64,000 bases of DNA, from assembly GCA_026874595.1 (NCBI GenBank), contig CM049311.1, positions 77,696,453-77,760,452 on the forward strand, given 5' to 3'. Made by a program: the position numbers and the translations under genes. Below, one piece after another: positions 45,121 through 58,545 of the stretch (its first letter is position 1; the number at the start of each line of letters is the position of its first letter). The notes beneath the pieces are model-generated. The model did no database searches, was not told where the DNA came from, and worked only from the letters and a program-made list of their open reading frames with translations. This DNA is from Sipunculus nudus (lineage: Eukaryota; Annelida; Sipuncula; Golfingiida; Sipunculidae).

Positions 45121-45860
45121 TTAGCTCAGCTGACTAGTTATCTTAGCTATAGAGATGGTCCTTAATTTGTCCCCCAAATCACCTGCCATGCCGAAAACTC
45201 GGTCACTATGACTTCGTTCCTTTGAGATATTAAGGAAAACCCTCAAATTTTCCATTTAAAACCCATTGTTACACTTCAAGAATACCTAATATCAAAACCA
45301 CTGATCTGTTGTCGATCATATTTAAGATAAATATTCCGCTATATATTTCCTATGTTTATACTATAAATTAGGTCAGTATTGTGTAATTTCTTGATGTTAT
45401 GGGCCCGAACATTATGCACTTTGTAAAAAATCAGGATAGATATTTACTCACTTAATATGAGAATAATTAAAGCTATAAACTTTTATTCAGGGATATATCT
45501 TTATTTAATCAAGATTTAATTCTGTAATAAAAAATAAATCTGAATTTTGCATTTTTTTTAAGTGAATAGCATAAATATAAAATCAGTACCTTAAGTTTTG
45601 CCCAACTGTGGCCACAGCACGTTTTTGCCTTGTAAGTACTGTATTTTTTATTATCACAGAATTTACACACCAGTATTTATTCTGTTAAAATATGAAATTT
45701 AAAAATAAAGGTTCCAAAATTATGCTAGTATTTGAATCTTTTTGGAGGCCCTTATTGTATTCACTTGCAGTGTCAGGCAGCCCACTTTGGTCACTGGAGG
45801 TCCTGCAGTGCAGCTCTCTTTGGTAACCTAACTTGTAATTGGTCACTGAATGAGCAGGGG
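45121..45860 (+). mobile_element. Family D element D5, 3'-truncated
   Basis: Starts TTAGCTCAGCTGACTAGTTA, with ATATTCCGCTATATATTTCC and GGAGGCCCTTATTGTATTC as in D2 and D6, but no CCATGGGTCCCTTG end. Another D element starts 140 bp later. Confidence 0.55.
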
Positions 45861-46004
45861 TCACAGGCTTTTTCCGGATGTGGGAATGCCTTAAATATAT
45901 TTCCTTAAGTGAAAAGGTAATTCCACTCCATTGTTCAAAACTGTTCTAAATCAAGGAGTAATCCACAATACCACGTTGTGGGAATGTAACATTTTTAAAG
46001 ATTT

Positions 46005-49000
46005 TTAGCTCAGCTGACTACAAGTCATCTGAGCTATAGTCGTGGTCCATTGTCCGTCCGTCTGTCCGTAGATGTAGCACGTTTTGAGACCGTAAGACCT
46101 AGGAATCCAAAATTCAGCATAATGTTAGATGTCCCCAAGATCTCCTACCAAGCCGAAAACTGGGTCTTTGCAACTTGGTTCCTTTGAGAAATTAAAGAAA
46201 AACCTCAATTTTTTTTATTAAAAACCTATTTTTACACTTCAGGACCGCCTAATATGAAAAACCACCCATCTGTTTTTCCTCATATTTGCCATAAATATTC
46301 CTCTATATAGTTCCTATGTACATGCCAGAAATTAGGTCCGTATTTTATAATTTAAAAAAGTAATGGGCTCAAACATAATGCATTTTGTAAAAAATCAGGA
46401 AAGATATTTGATCACTTAACACAAAACATGTTAAAACTAAGGACAATGTTTCCAGTAATATAATTTTAATTAATCAAAATTAAATTGTATACTCAAAATT
46501 AGATCAAAATCTTTTATTTCTTTTTAAATATTAGCAAAGATAAAGATATAAATTTTGCCCAACTTTGGCCACGGCACGTTTTTTTCCTGTAAGTACTGTG
46601 GATTAAATTTTCACAGCATGAACACATAAGGATTTAATCTGTAAAAATCTTAAATTTGAAAATAAAAACTGCAAAATTAGGCTAGATATTGATTTTTTTG
46701 GAGGCTCTTGTTGTATTCCCTTACATTGTCAAGCAGTCCACATTGGTCACTGTAGGTCATTCAGTGTAGCTCGCTATGCTCCCCGGGCTGTTGGCATAAT
46801 GTTATGCAATCCCATCACTAGGGCAAGCCCTCTCTCCACTGAGCTGAGCTTGATCAGGCTGTCTGCAGTTAGTACAGGGAGCCTTCCCCCACCCCCCCCC
46901 CCCCCCCCCCCCCATTATGTTGACAGACGTGTACTATGAACTAGATGAATCTTACAATTTCACAATTTTTTCTGCAACGAGCAGTAACAACAGAGGCTCC
47001 TCCCCCACCCACCCCTTCAATACACAGGGCAAATAAACAAGACGAATCTTATAATTTTAATGTTAAATAGATTATTTTTGTTGAGACTTGGACAATTTTG
47101 ATTTTTTTTTAGGAAAAAAATGTTCATGCATTTATTCCTAATATTCAAATGTGATAAAATATTAGGATCTAATGTAAGTGCTAACTGACAAAATTTAAGA
47201 AGATATAAATACTTTGTAGCATTTCATTCATATCTCTTAAAGTTGGCGGGGCCTAGGTGTAGATAACACTGTTAACTTAGTATTAAAATTAGGAATATTG
47301 GTAGGAATATTAGTGGGATTAATTTTTAACTCATATGGCCATATATTTAATTTTTGAAAACTTAATTACCTTCACACATTATTTGTTTATGAAATGTTAC
47401 TTTTATATAACACTTACCGTAGGCCTATTTGTTCCCTTGGTGGATCACTAAATGGTTTAGCTCATGTCCATTATTCTATAATTGTATCCGCCAAAACGAA
47501 GTTTTGCGGATACTATGTTTTTGACCGAGTTCCGCCGCCGCCGCCGCCGCGTTCGTTTCCGGAGAACTCTTCTGAGACTACTGGACAGATTTTTCCGAAA
47601 CTTACACAAATTATCGGGTCACATGTGAACTGGTGCCTAACCAAGTGACCTTGACCTCTGACCTTTCGTCTCTGCCCAGCGTCCGTTTGTGCGTCTGTTT
47701 CCACACATAAACCCATATATCTCGGGAACCGTTTGACCGATCCGGAAAAAAAAATTACACAAATGTAGCCCTGGGATACCTTTATAACATACACAACAAA
47801 AGGTGGCGCCACCTGCAACCATGTTTGCACAGTGTCCATCTGTTCATCTGCCTGGGGTTAAAATCACTCATATCTCTGCAGTGGTTTGACTAATTCACCT
47901 AAAATTCGGCATGCGTATACATCCTAGATAGCTTTCTCGATTTTATGACAGGTGGCGCCACCTACATTCACGATAACGCTCCACACATAAACCCATATAT
48001 CTCGGGAACCGTTTGACCGATCCGGAAAAAAATTTTTACACAAATGTAGCCCTGGGATACCTTTATAACATAAACAAAAGGTGGCGCCACCTGCAACCAT
48101 GTTTGCACAGTGTCCATTTGTTCATCTGCCTGGGGTTAAAATCACTCATATCTCTGCAGTGGTTTGACTAATTCACCTAAAAATCGGCATGCATATACAT
48201 CCTAGATAGCTTTCTTGATTTTATGACAGGTGGCGCCACCTACATTCACGTTAACACTCCACACATAAATCCATATATCTTGGGAACCGTTTGACCGATC
48301 TGGAAACAATTTTTACACAAATGTAGCCCTGGGATAGCTTTATAACATACACAACAAAAGGTGGCGCCACCTGCAACCATGTTTGCACAGTGTCCATTTG
48401 TTCATCTGCCTTGGGTTCAAATCACTCACATATCTGCAGAAGTTTGACTAATTCACCTAAAATTCGGCATGCGTATACATCCTAGATAGCTTTCTTGATT
48501 TTCTGACAGGTGGCGCCACCTACATTCACGTTAACACTGCAGACATCCAAGCTCATATCTCGGGATCGTTTGACCAATCAGGAAATAGAATTTACACAAA
48601 GGTAGCCCTTGGATAGCTTTATAACATACACAAAAAATGATGGCACCACCTGCAGCCATTTTTGCACAGCGTCCATCTGTTTGTCTGTCTTTGGTTAAAA
48701 TCACTCATATCTCTGCAGTGGTTTGACCAAATTACCTGAAATTCAGCATGCTTATACATCCCGCATAGCTTTCTTGATTTTATGACAGGTGGCGCCACCT
48801 ACATTCACGTTCACGACGAGACATCCATGCTTATATCTCCAGACTCATTCAACCAATCAGGAAAATTTTTTTACACAAATGTAGCCCTTGGATAGCTTTA
48901 TAACATGAACAAAAATGGTGGCGCCACCTGCAGCCATTTTTGCACAGCGTCCATCTGTTTGTCTGCTGTGGGATAAAATCACTCATATCTCTGCAGTGGT

Positions 49001-49369
49001 TTGACTTTTCCACATGAAATTTTGCATGTTTATATATCTTGGATAGTTTCTCGTTCAAATAACAGGTGGCGCCACCTACAATCATGTCTATGTGGCAGAG
49101 ATCCATTCTAATATTTAACACATGTAACTCTATATCCCCTTGCCACTCAATCCATGCCTCACTTCACCCGTCCTTCTCTGATTTTGGCGGATACACGTAG
49201 TCGCTTGTCGACTACCCGTATTCTAGTTTACAGTTTCATTTTAGCAGGGCCATTTTCTCATAGCTTTTCTAATGATAATATACATGAAAAACCAAAAGAA
49301 ATAAAAAAATTTTGCAGTTACCAATATTTTACAAAATTCAGCTGAGCGATGTGACCCATTGGTCCCTTG
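46005..49369 (+). mobile_element. Family D element D6 with nested insertions
   Basis: 5' TTAGCTCAGCTGACTACAAG with foldback CTGAGCTA and CCGTCCGTCTGTCC. 3' CAGCTGAGCGATGTGACCC, then GGTCCCTTG|TT. Inside is an H-type block (46940-47481 and 49227-49300), itself split by A3. A poly-C tract of about 20 nt lies near 46895. Confidence 0.5.
47482..49226 (+). mobile_element. Family A element A3, longest copy
   Basis: 5' TTGTATCCGCCAAAACGAAG with foldback GTTTTGCGGAT, then CCGCCGCCGCCGCCGC. The GGTGGCGCCACC palindromes lie at about 47802, 47950, 48080, 48229, 48360, 48509, 48787, 48917 and 49066, a dimeric monomer of about 280 bp. The 3' hairpin TAGTCG-CTTGT-CGACTA is followed by CCCGTATTCTAG|T. Compared with the uninterrupted H copy near 6115, the insertion is exactly between A and T with no duplication. 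Confidence 0.75.
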
Positions 49370-51060
49370 TTTTTTATTGTGAATAATTTTAACAAATTAA
49401 AATATAATTAAACCTATCATGAAGCATACTTTGATAATATATGTGCCAAACTATGGATAAATAAAGTTGCACTTTAAAATGGTAAATTCTCAATCAAGTT
49501 AAGTTTTCAGATATTTATTGTTTTGCAAATTTATAAAATAAATTTTTGTGGTAAAAAATAAATACATGTGTATGCATAATGTGTTGTTACCTGACCAAAT
49601 TAGGGATAAATGGTAATGCAATTTAGAATTGTGAATCAACTTATATATTCAGTTGTATGTTATATTGCAAATGTATAAAATTTATATACTTGGTAAAAAA
49701 AAGCTGATGTAATGTAACGAATGAGGATCTTATGCGACCATTTGTTCATTATTTTCCTGCCTGAGCAGAATATGAAATAAAGTGATTGACTTTGTTTGTC
49801 CACCTCTCTTACTGTTTTAAATAATAATTATGAATAAACGTTCCCTCCCTTAAGCACGGTACCTGACATTTCATAATTTCATATCCTGTGTGAATATGCA
49901 GAGGTGTTGTAACTCTCACCATTAACCCCCCCCCCCCCCCGTGCCATTAAGGACCTATGAACCTGCCCATTAGTTTTATAGCAAATTTATAATAATTATA
50001 TTATATTCTTGCCTCAGTAGAATGGGACATACAGTGATCCACTCTGTCCATCTCTGTTTATCATTAAATATATGATCATTGCGAATAAACTTTTAAATTG
50101 TTAATAACATGAACACATTTCTTGTCGATCAAATGTATCCTTTCAAATGACTCTTAGGCACATAATGGTTTTATCCATATTGCAGTATAAAATGGTTTCT
50201 GGCCACAATGTTCATGTATTACACAGCACAATATATACTTATCAGATTTAGTTTATGCTAATTTGAAAATTTTTTACAGCATTTTATTTCACTTGATAAA
50301 TGAAATGTGTATTAATATTCCTCCACGTGCTCCCTTATTCTGTAATTGACAGGTGCTCATACATTCCCATGGTTATTTTAAACACGTTTTCTTGTCACAT
50401 AGCTGAAATAATGATACCTCTAGAAATATTTGGATCATGAGATAATCCTCTCTTTTGATATAGTCCATAAAAGTAAACAATTCAAGTTCTGCAATTATAT
50501 ATTAGATATTTGATTATCACCATTTAGCAAGGCCATATCAAATTAGCTTTTCAAGTGCTAATATATGTATTAAGAAAGTGAGTATTTTTTTTTTTTTTTG
50601 CATTTGTTAAAATTTTATAAAATTTGGCTGAGCTTATATGGGTCCCTTGTTATTGTATATAGACCAGAAGTTCTCGAGAATAATATATTAAAAGTCCAAA
50701 AAGTCCCCATTAGGGGAAAGTAATTTAATTTGCTGATTTAAATTTGTTAATTGCGAATAGGTTTTCCCTACTTTTACTTTTCTGCACACTATCATATTAA
50801 GGTTTGTCTTTACCCTAATGAGTGACCACTCATTTGAACGATCTCCTCGTCGCCTCTCTAACGAATCTGACTACGAGTCTTTAAGTAAATTTTACCAGTA
50901 ATAACGATTTTAAGTATATTAAGCAGGGCTCGACAGTAACACTTGCCCACTTGCCCAAGGATTTGGGAATATCGTGAGAACAACTTGCTCCATTGTCTGA
51001 AAGTCTCCCGCTATATATAGTCCAAAAGCCACTTAAACCTTGTTTAAGGGTCTTAAGTTT
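49370..51060. other. H-related repeats and unassigned sequence
   Basis: The part at 49380-49800 parallels 6490-6900 (TTTTTGTGGTAAAAAATAAA). The part at 50150-50651 resembles H again and ends TATATGGGTCCCTTGTT. Poly-C near 49927. From 50930 a CAGGGCTCGACAGTAACACT sequence resembles the end of a common invertebrate repeat. No gene with family support. Confidence 0.45.
50818..50901 (+). other. Small 27-codon open frame, unsupported
   Basis: ATG to TAA encoding MSDHSFERSPRRLSNESDYE then SLSKFYQ. Its polar, SP/RS-rich composition stands out from the AT-rich surroundings. It is too short to call a gene and could be a relic first exon or chance. I recognise no family. Confidence 0.15.
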
Positions 51061-54041
51061 TTAGCTCAACTGACTGTACTTGCCATCTGAGCTATAGCGA
51101 TCACTCTTTTTCCGTCGGCCATCCAACCGTCTGTCCGTGAACGGGGCACAAATCGTAACCGCTGGACCTGGAATCTTCTAACCTTACTACCAAAAGGTCC
51201 ATGAAAAAAATCTCCTTGGAAACTTGGAATTAGGTCTTTGTTACCCATATTCTTCAAGCTATGGGGCTTCGAAGTACCACCCACAATAATGAAAATTTCG
51301 ATACAAAAGTTCAAGTATCTGGACAACTAATGCATAGATCACCATGATTCTTTGCATTGATATTGATCATGGAGTGTTTCATCAGTTTTCGCAGACTGGC
51401 GGCACCACCTGTATTTTTCGATTTTTTATGATTTTTTTCTCTACTTTTTGAGACCTTTAAAGATGTGGTCATCTGTTATCAGGGCACAAATCATAACCGC
51501 TGGACCTGGAATCTTCTTACTATACATCGAGAGAGGTCCATGAAAAGTCTCTTTGGAATCCTGGAATTAGGTCTCTGTTATCCATATTCTTCAAGCTATT
51601 GGGCCTCGAAGTACACCACAGAATAATGACAATTTTGATACAAAAGCTCAAGTATCTGAAGAACTTATGCATTTATCACCATGATTCTGTGCATGGATAT
51701 TGATCATGGAGTGTTTCATCAGTTTTTGCAGACTGGTGGCACCGTCTGTATTTTTTTTCTAATTTTTTTTTTACGATTTTTTTCCCTACTTTAGATACCT
51801 TAAAAGATGCGATCTTCTGTTAACAGAGCACAAATCATAACCGCTGGACCTGGAATCTTCTAACTTTACATCCAGAGAGGTCTATGAAAATGCTCCTTGG
51901 AATCCTGGAATTAGGTCTCTGTTACCCATATTCTTAAAGCTATGGGGCTCTGAAGTACCCTTCCCCCCCCCCGGAATAATGAAAATTTGATACAAAAGCT
52001 CAAGTATCTGAAGAACTAATGCATTGATCACCATGATTCTTTGCATGGATATTGATCATGGAGTGTTTCATCTGCTTTTGCAGACTGGTGGCACCACCTG
52101 TATTTTTCCGATTTTGTACGATTTTTTTCTCTATTTGGGATACATTTAAAGAGACGGTCATCTGTTAACAGGGCAAAAATCGAAACGAATGGACTTAGAA
52201 TCTTCTATCTTGACTTGCAGGGAGGCTCAAGTAAAGTCTCCTTGGAAACCTAAAATTAGGTCCCTGTTACCCAAAACCTGTAAGCTATGGGGTTTCCAAA
52301 TACCCCCCAGAATAATAGAAAATTTGATACAAAATCTCAAGTATCTGAACAGCTAATGTATTGATCACCATGTTTATTTGCTTAGATTTTGGTCATGGAA
52401 TGTTTCCTCAGTTTCTTCAGACTGGTGGCGCCATCTGTATTTTTTCGATTTTTACGATTTTTTTTATCTTTTTTTTTTAATCCTTAAAAGATGCGGTCAT
52501 ATGTTAACAGGGCACAAATCGTAATGACTGGACCTAGAATCTTCTTTCTTGACATGCTGGCAGGCCCATGAAAAGTCTCCTTGGAAACCTAAAATTAGGT
52601 CTCAGATTAGTATCATTCATATTTTCCGAGCTATGGGGTTCAGAAGTATCCCCCCAGAATAACTAAAAGTTTGATACAAAAGCTCAAGTATCTGAACAAC
52701 TAGTGCATTGATAGGCATGATTTTGTGCATGCATATGCATCATGGAGATTTTCATCAGTTCCCGCAGACTGGTGGTGCAACCTTGCCTTTTTCGAATTTT
52801 TACGCATTTTTATCTTTATTTTTGAGATCTTCAAAGATGTGGTCATCTGTTAACAGGGTACAAATCATAACCATTTGACCTGGAATCTTTTTTTTGTTGA
52901 CATCCCAGGAGGTCAATTAAAAATCTCCTTGGAAACCTGAAATTAAGTCTCTGTTACCCATATCCCCCCGAGCTATTGGGCTTCGAAGTACCCCCCAGAA
53001 TAACTAAATATTTGATACAAAAACTCTAGTATCTGAACAACTAATGAATTGATCACCCCGATTCTTTGCAAGCATATTCATCACGAAGTGTTTCATTAGT
53101 TCTTGTAGACTGGTGGCGCCACCTTGATTTTTTTTTAAATTTTAACACATTTTTTACTCTATTTTTTAGACCTACAAAGATGCGGTCGTCCGTTAACAGG
53201 GCACAAATTGTAACCATTGGTCCTAGAATCTTCTTATTTATCTTTGAAAAATTTGAAAATTATCCTTGGAAACTTGAAATTAGGTCTCTGTAAACCCATA
53301 TTCACTGAGCTATTGGGCTTATAAGCACCCCCAGCATGATTAAAAAATTGATACCAAAGCAGGGCACAAATCATAACCACTGGGCCTGGAATCTTCTTAC
53401 TTAAAATCCAGGGTGGTCCATGAAAAGTCTCCTTGGAAACGTGAATTAGGTCTCTGTTACCCAAATTTTCTTAGCTTTGTGGCTTGTAAGCACCCCTCAG
53501 AATAAGCGAAAATTTGATACAAAAGCAGGGCACAAATCATAACCATTGGACCCAGAATCTTCTTACTTAAAATCCAGGGTGGTCCATGAAAAGTCTCCTT
53601 GGAAACGTGAATTAGGTCTCTGTTACCCAAATTTTCTGAGCTTTGTGGCTTGTAAGCACCCCTCAGAATAAGCGAAAATTTGATACAAAAGCAGGGCACA
53701 AATCATAACCATTGGACCCAGAATCTTCTAACTTGACATCCTGAGAGTTCCTCAAAAGTTCTTCCCAGAAACCTGAAATTCGGTCACTGTGACCTATATT
53801 CTCAGAGTTTTTGGGTATGTTTGAGCACCCTAATAATTATGCAAAATACATACAAATTGCCAGATTTCTCAGCAAAGGCTGGTTGGATTGTCATCAAATT
53901 TGTTGTGGCTATGGGTCTTCATGAACTAAAGCTAATATTCATGAACAATGTTGCCACCTACATTATCTTAATTAGTTTCATGTGCAAGGACATAATGTCA
54001 ACATGTCAGTCGGCTGAGCGTCATGATCCATGGGTCACTTG
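51061..54041 (+). mobile_element. Family D element D8, monomer type
   Basis: 5' TTAGCTCAACTGACTGTACT with foldback CTGAGCTATAG. About eight monomers of about 340 bp follow (GGACCTGGAATCTTCT recurs at about 51163, 51502 and 51843), with GCAGACTGGTGGC in most. Two nearly identical 185-bp blocks lie at about 53350-53700 (CAGGGTGGTCCATGAAAAGT). 3' CGGCTGAGCGTCATGATCCA, then TGGGTCACTTG|TT. It resembles D1 and D4 in its monomers, and D2/D3/D6/D7 only at the ends. Confidence 0.6.
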
Positions 54042-55238
54042 TTTTCTTTTGGGATTTTGTTTGTCTTTATATGAGGTGTAAAAAAATATGTTGGTTGTCT
54101 TGCTGTCAGCATTGGGCAATTTTTGGTAATTAGCATAAAACAAAATGGCCGCCAAATAATACTAAATATATTATGACCCAGAGGTATTTCTGGTATTGTT
54201 GAAGATATATATTAAAGATATATATTTTCAAAATAGCTGTTTCTGTCATTTGAAAAAAACTGAACATACTGATCACAAGATTTGGTTAGTGAGTGTATTC
54301 CAAAGCATTCTGCAGATCGAAGGTAAAAAATTTAAGTAATTAAACATTACATATAGATGCAGATGACCAGACGTTCTGAAAAATGACCTTCATTATGAAA
54401 CAAGAAGAGCGAAACTGCCAATATCGACACATGATTTTCACTCGTGTTACAGAGAGGCTCGCTATTTACAATTTAAACAAGATTTTGTTTAGTTGGAGGG
54501 GGATTAATGAGCATAATCTGAGCCAAATTAAATCAAATGTCATTATCAATGGCAAAATCAAATTACGGAATTATTAATTTTAATTAGATTTGAAAATTTA
54601 CATGCCATAGGTCAAGGAAAAAGTAGTTAAACGTTAGGACCGATCAATCGTATTGTACAGATATGTTGCATAGAAAAGCAAACAAGAAACTGACAAAAAG
54701 ACAATTTTACCGATTCGTCCCAAAATTAAGATTTTTCTTTAGTGGCCCATAGCTCATAATTCTGCAAAATTTAATTTAAATTGATTCAGAATTTCTAAGT
54801 TACAGCACAGAAACAAAGTGTGGGTTAGACCGGTACCTGGTTCTTCTTTTTTTTCATTTGTGTCTTTGTCGTTGCCTTAATATAATTAATTGATTATTAC
54901 AAATGACCCAAATTGAAGAAATAATTTGTAGAGACTTATACATTAATTACGTAAATAAATAGCAAGAAGCAATTTTAGCAGGGATACATTAAAACTACAT
55001 ATAGGTCTAAATAACATATACAATATATTATAAAAGAAATGAATTTAAAAATACAACATTCTACAAAATTATCAGGAAATTGGATACAATTTAACTATGT
55101 AACGAAAATATATCTAAAACAAATTTACTTAATAAGACAAAGGTCGTCAAGATAATCTTAATCGAAATAGTAGTTAATTTTCAAGTGAAACAATTTTCAA
55201 AACATTTTCTTTGCAAAATTGCCACTTTTCAATCAATT
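54042..55238. other. AT-rich sequence, no feature seen
   Basis: Sequence between D8 and D7. I see no clear repeats, gene or RNA. The open frame at 54383-54577 is unrecognised. Confidence 0.4.
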
Positions 55239-57861
55239 TTAGCTCAGCTAAAGTCATCTGAGCTATAGTCGTGGTCCATTGTCCGTCGTCCGTCCGTCTG
55301 TCTTGCTGTCCGTCTGTCCGTCCGTAGATGTGGCACGTTTTGAAACCGTAAGACCTAGGAATCCAAAACTCGGCATAGTGTTAGATGTCCCGAAGATCTC
55401 CTACCAAGCCGAAAACTGGGTCTTTGCGACTTTGTTCCTTTGAGAAATTAAGGAAAAACCTCAATTTTTTATTAAAAACCTATTTTCACACTTCAGGGCT
55501 GCCTAATATCAAAACCACTCATCTGTTTTTCCTCATATTTAATAATAAATATTCCTCTATATAGTTCCTATGTACATGCCTGAAATTATGTCTGTATTAT
55601 ATAATTTATAAAAGTTATGGGCCAGAACATAATGCATTTTGTAAAAAATCAGGAAAGATATTGGATCACATAACACAAACATGTTAAAGATATGGACTTT
55701 TTTTCAAGTAATATAAGTTTAATTAATCAAAATTAAATTGTATACCCAAAATTAGATCAAAATCTTTTAAATTTTTTAAAATATTAACAAAAATAAAAAA
55801 TTGGTACCTTAAATTTTGCCTAACTTTGACCATGGCACGTTTTTTTCCTGTAAGTACTGTGGATTTAATTTTCTCCGCATGTTTTTGTTAGCATTTTGTC
55901 TGTTTACACCAAAAATTTGAAACCAGTTGATCAAAAACTGTAGATTTTATTCAAGTTTTCAAGCACCATGTAACATATTGTTTACATCAGGCTAGTGTTA
56001 TGCAGTTTGCAAGAGCTCTGCTCCCCAGCTTCAGCTCTCGTTCCTAAAATTTGGCATACAATTAGATGTCTCCAAAATCCCCTACCATGCCAAGAATTTG
56101 GTCACTAGGACTTAATACTTTTGAGATATTAATGAAAAACTTCATTCTTCAATTAAAAACCAATTGTTACACTTCAATACTGCCTAATATCAAAACCACT
56201 GATCTGACTTTAATCATATATAATATACATGTTTTTCTATACATTCTCTGTGCACATGCCAGAAATGATGTCAGTATTGCGTAATTGTTTTAAGTTATGG
56301 GCCCAAACATAATGCACTTTGTAAAAAATCAAGAAATATATTTACTCCCTTAACAAGGGGCTTGCTGAAGCTAGAGATTTTTTGTAACATTATTTAATCA
56401 AGATTCAATGGAATACCCAAAATTAGTTCTGAATTTTTTAAAATTTTATAAGTTATTAGTATAAATATAAAATTAGTACCTTAAATTTTGCCCAACTTTG
56501 ACCATTTCACGTTTGTTTCTTGTGAGCTCTGTTTATATAATTTTCATATCATGCACACATAAGGATTTAGGCTTTTTAGTTTAGAAAGCTGAAAGAAATT
56601 AGCCAAAAATTGTAGCTTTTATTAATGTTTTTATGAGACCATATCAGACCTTGGATCTCTCCAGCCACTCTTGAGTCACCTGTATGTTGACCTTGTTGAA
56701 CTTTCAGCAAATTATGCACGCTTGATTCGAGGCATATACTGGGGCAGCCAGGCAGCTTATGGCCAGCCACAGTTGATCCAGGTGTCCAACCCAACTCATC
56801 TAGTAGTTTTAACCAACAACATAACAATAAACAATAAATTAATCAATTTTTATTGTTTTTTTTATAACAAATTAAAGAAAAATAGAAAAGGAATTTGTTA
56901 GTTTATAATGATAGGGAATTAACTTGCAGTTACTGATGATATAATAATCTTGTATCGATGGATAGAATGTCACGTATTCCAAATAACACCATGCAGTCAC
57001 CTATGGCATTTTTCAGTTCAATTTTAATAATAAAAAAGTAAATCATATTATTCATTACTAATCATTAGGGATCATATGAAGGAAATTAATGATAGACAAA
57101 GATGCAGTTGATATTATTAATCTAGATTCCTACTGTGTCTAGTGTGTACATTGATGTGAAATTAGTCCAAAATGAATATATTACATTTATTTTTTTTTTA
57201 ATATAAATAAAAGCCATAAAACCAGGTACTTATGATCATTATTTAAATGTGTGAATTTTGTACATTCTGGATTCTCAACACCATTGTTTGGTGAAAACTG
57301 AATAAATACCAGACATGGTGGGAATACTTTGCAATTGTATTTAAATACGAATATGAATATGTACATTATAAAATTTCTTGCATATAGAATGGGAATTCAG
57401 GTAAAAATGAAAGTATATGAATACCAGTGCAAATACTTTCCAAATGTATTCATGAATGCATTCATGAATATATTCTTTAATATTTTTTTAATCATCATTT
57501 CAGTTATATTTCATTTTAAAAATCATACGATTCTCATTATTTTTAATAAAAATTATATCTGGGACAATATTTGTAATTTTTTTAATAAATAGTTAAACTC
57601 TTATATTATATGTTCTGCTTATAAGTTATATGGCAAAGTCAAAATCTGTGTGACAATAGTACTCCATTTGTTAATAAAATAAATGAAATCAATCCTCTTC
57701 CCTGTCTCCAAAGGTACTATCAAAATCATACATAAGTTAAACGACAACGACTCATAATACAGCTTATACTTATTACCACACAAAATCAGCATGTGCCTCA
57801 TTTCTAAATCATATTTTTTATCATATATAACAGCTGAGCGCCGTGACCCATAGGTCCCTTG
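55239..57861 (+). mobile_element. Family D element D7 (twin of D3)
   Basis: 5' TTAGCTCAGCTAAAGTCATC with a shortened foldback. 3' CAGCTGAGCGCCGTGACCC, then TAGGTCCCTTG|TT. It is collinear with D3 over the full 2.6 kb, sharing for example GGGGCAGCCAGGCAGCTTAT, AATAAAAGCCATAAAACCAG and CATGAATGCATTCATGAATA. Differences are scattered substitutions and small indels. Confidence 0.65.
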
Positions 57862-57984
57862 TTTCTTATCCCCATTTATTTTCCCTCCTTTGTCCTTTCG
57901 ACCAAGTACTTAATTCCCCTGCCTACCGCGAGGTGGGAGGCCGTCAGGCAACGACCACCCGTTTGAGGTGTGTGGAAGTGTTCC

Positions 57985-58545
57985 CACCTAGCGTCATATC
58001 GACCCACTGGCATTATGACCTGATTACTGGCTCCAGAGTGTCTTTACAGCTAAGTGTGAGGAACGCATTATAAGGCCTTATGAAGATGCAAATATTTTTG
58101 TAATTTCTGACAACACTTTTTGGCCTACAGGTACACTGTCAATCAAGTTAAACCAGATAAATCGTTAGCATTTTCTGTGTACTTTCTATTAATACCGGAC
58201 ATGAGCGAGAAAATTTCCGTTACAACCAAGCACATTGGTAAACCCCTCGGCATGTTTGTTGAATTTATGACCGCATGAACAAAAGCATGGCTCGCACGGG
58301 TAACAGGACGCAGGCAGCTTGCAGCCGATACAGGAAATGTACCGTGTCTATGGAGACGGTGTTTCAGTTTGGGTTGTGAGCTCACTTGTATACTATTGTG
58401 TTAATATATCATTCTTAGCTTAATATTGAGATTAAGGGCCGTTTACCACAATATGAATGCAACCTGGTGCAAGACCACTGCGATACATTCCTCGATATTA
58501 CTTTTATTACGACTCAAGTAGACTCGAACTGCCTACTGAGTCGGG
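57985..58545 (+). repeat. Left arm of a large imperfect inverted repeat
   Basis: The reverse complement matches 62455-63010 in order. Examples: GCGATACATTCCTCGATAT here against ATATCGAGGAATGCATCGC at 62505, CATGACCGCATGAACAAAAG-like text against TTCATGCGGTCAGAAATTC, and AATGTACCGTGTC near the centre. The minus strand carries a Cys-rich open stretch (CEPCFCSCGHKFNKHAEGF). The arms are well diverged. Confidence 0.65.

Noticed and set aside
47487-49226. Classical Helitron start at TC in family A
   Set aside because: The empty site near 6115 shows that the element begins five bases earlier at TTGTATCC, so the TC match is coincidental.
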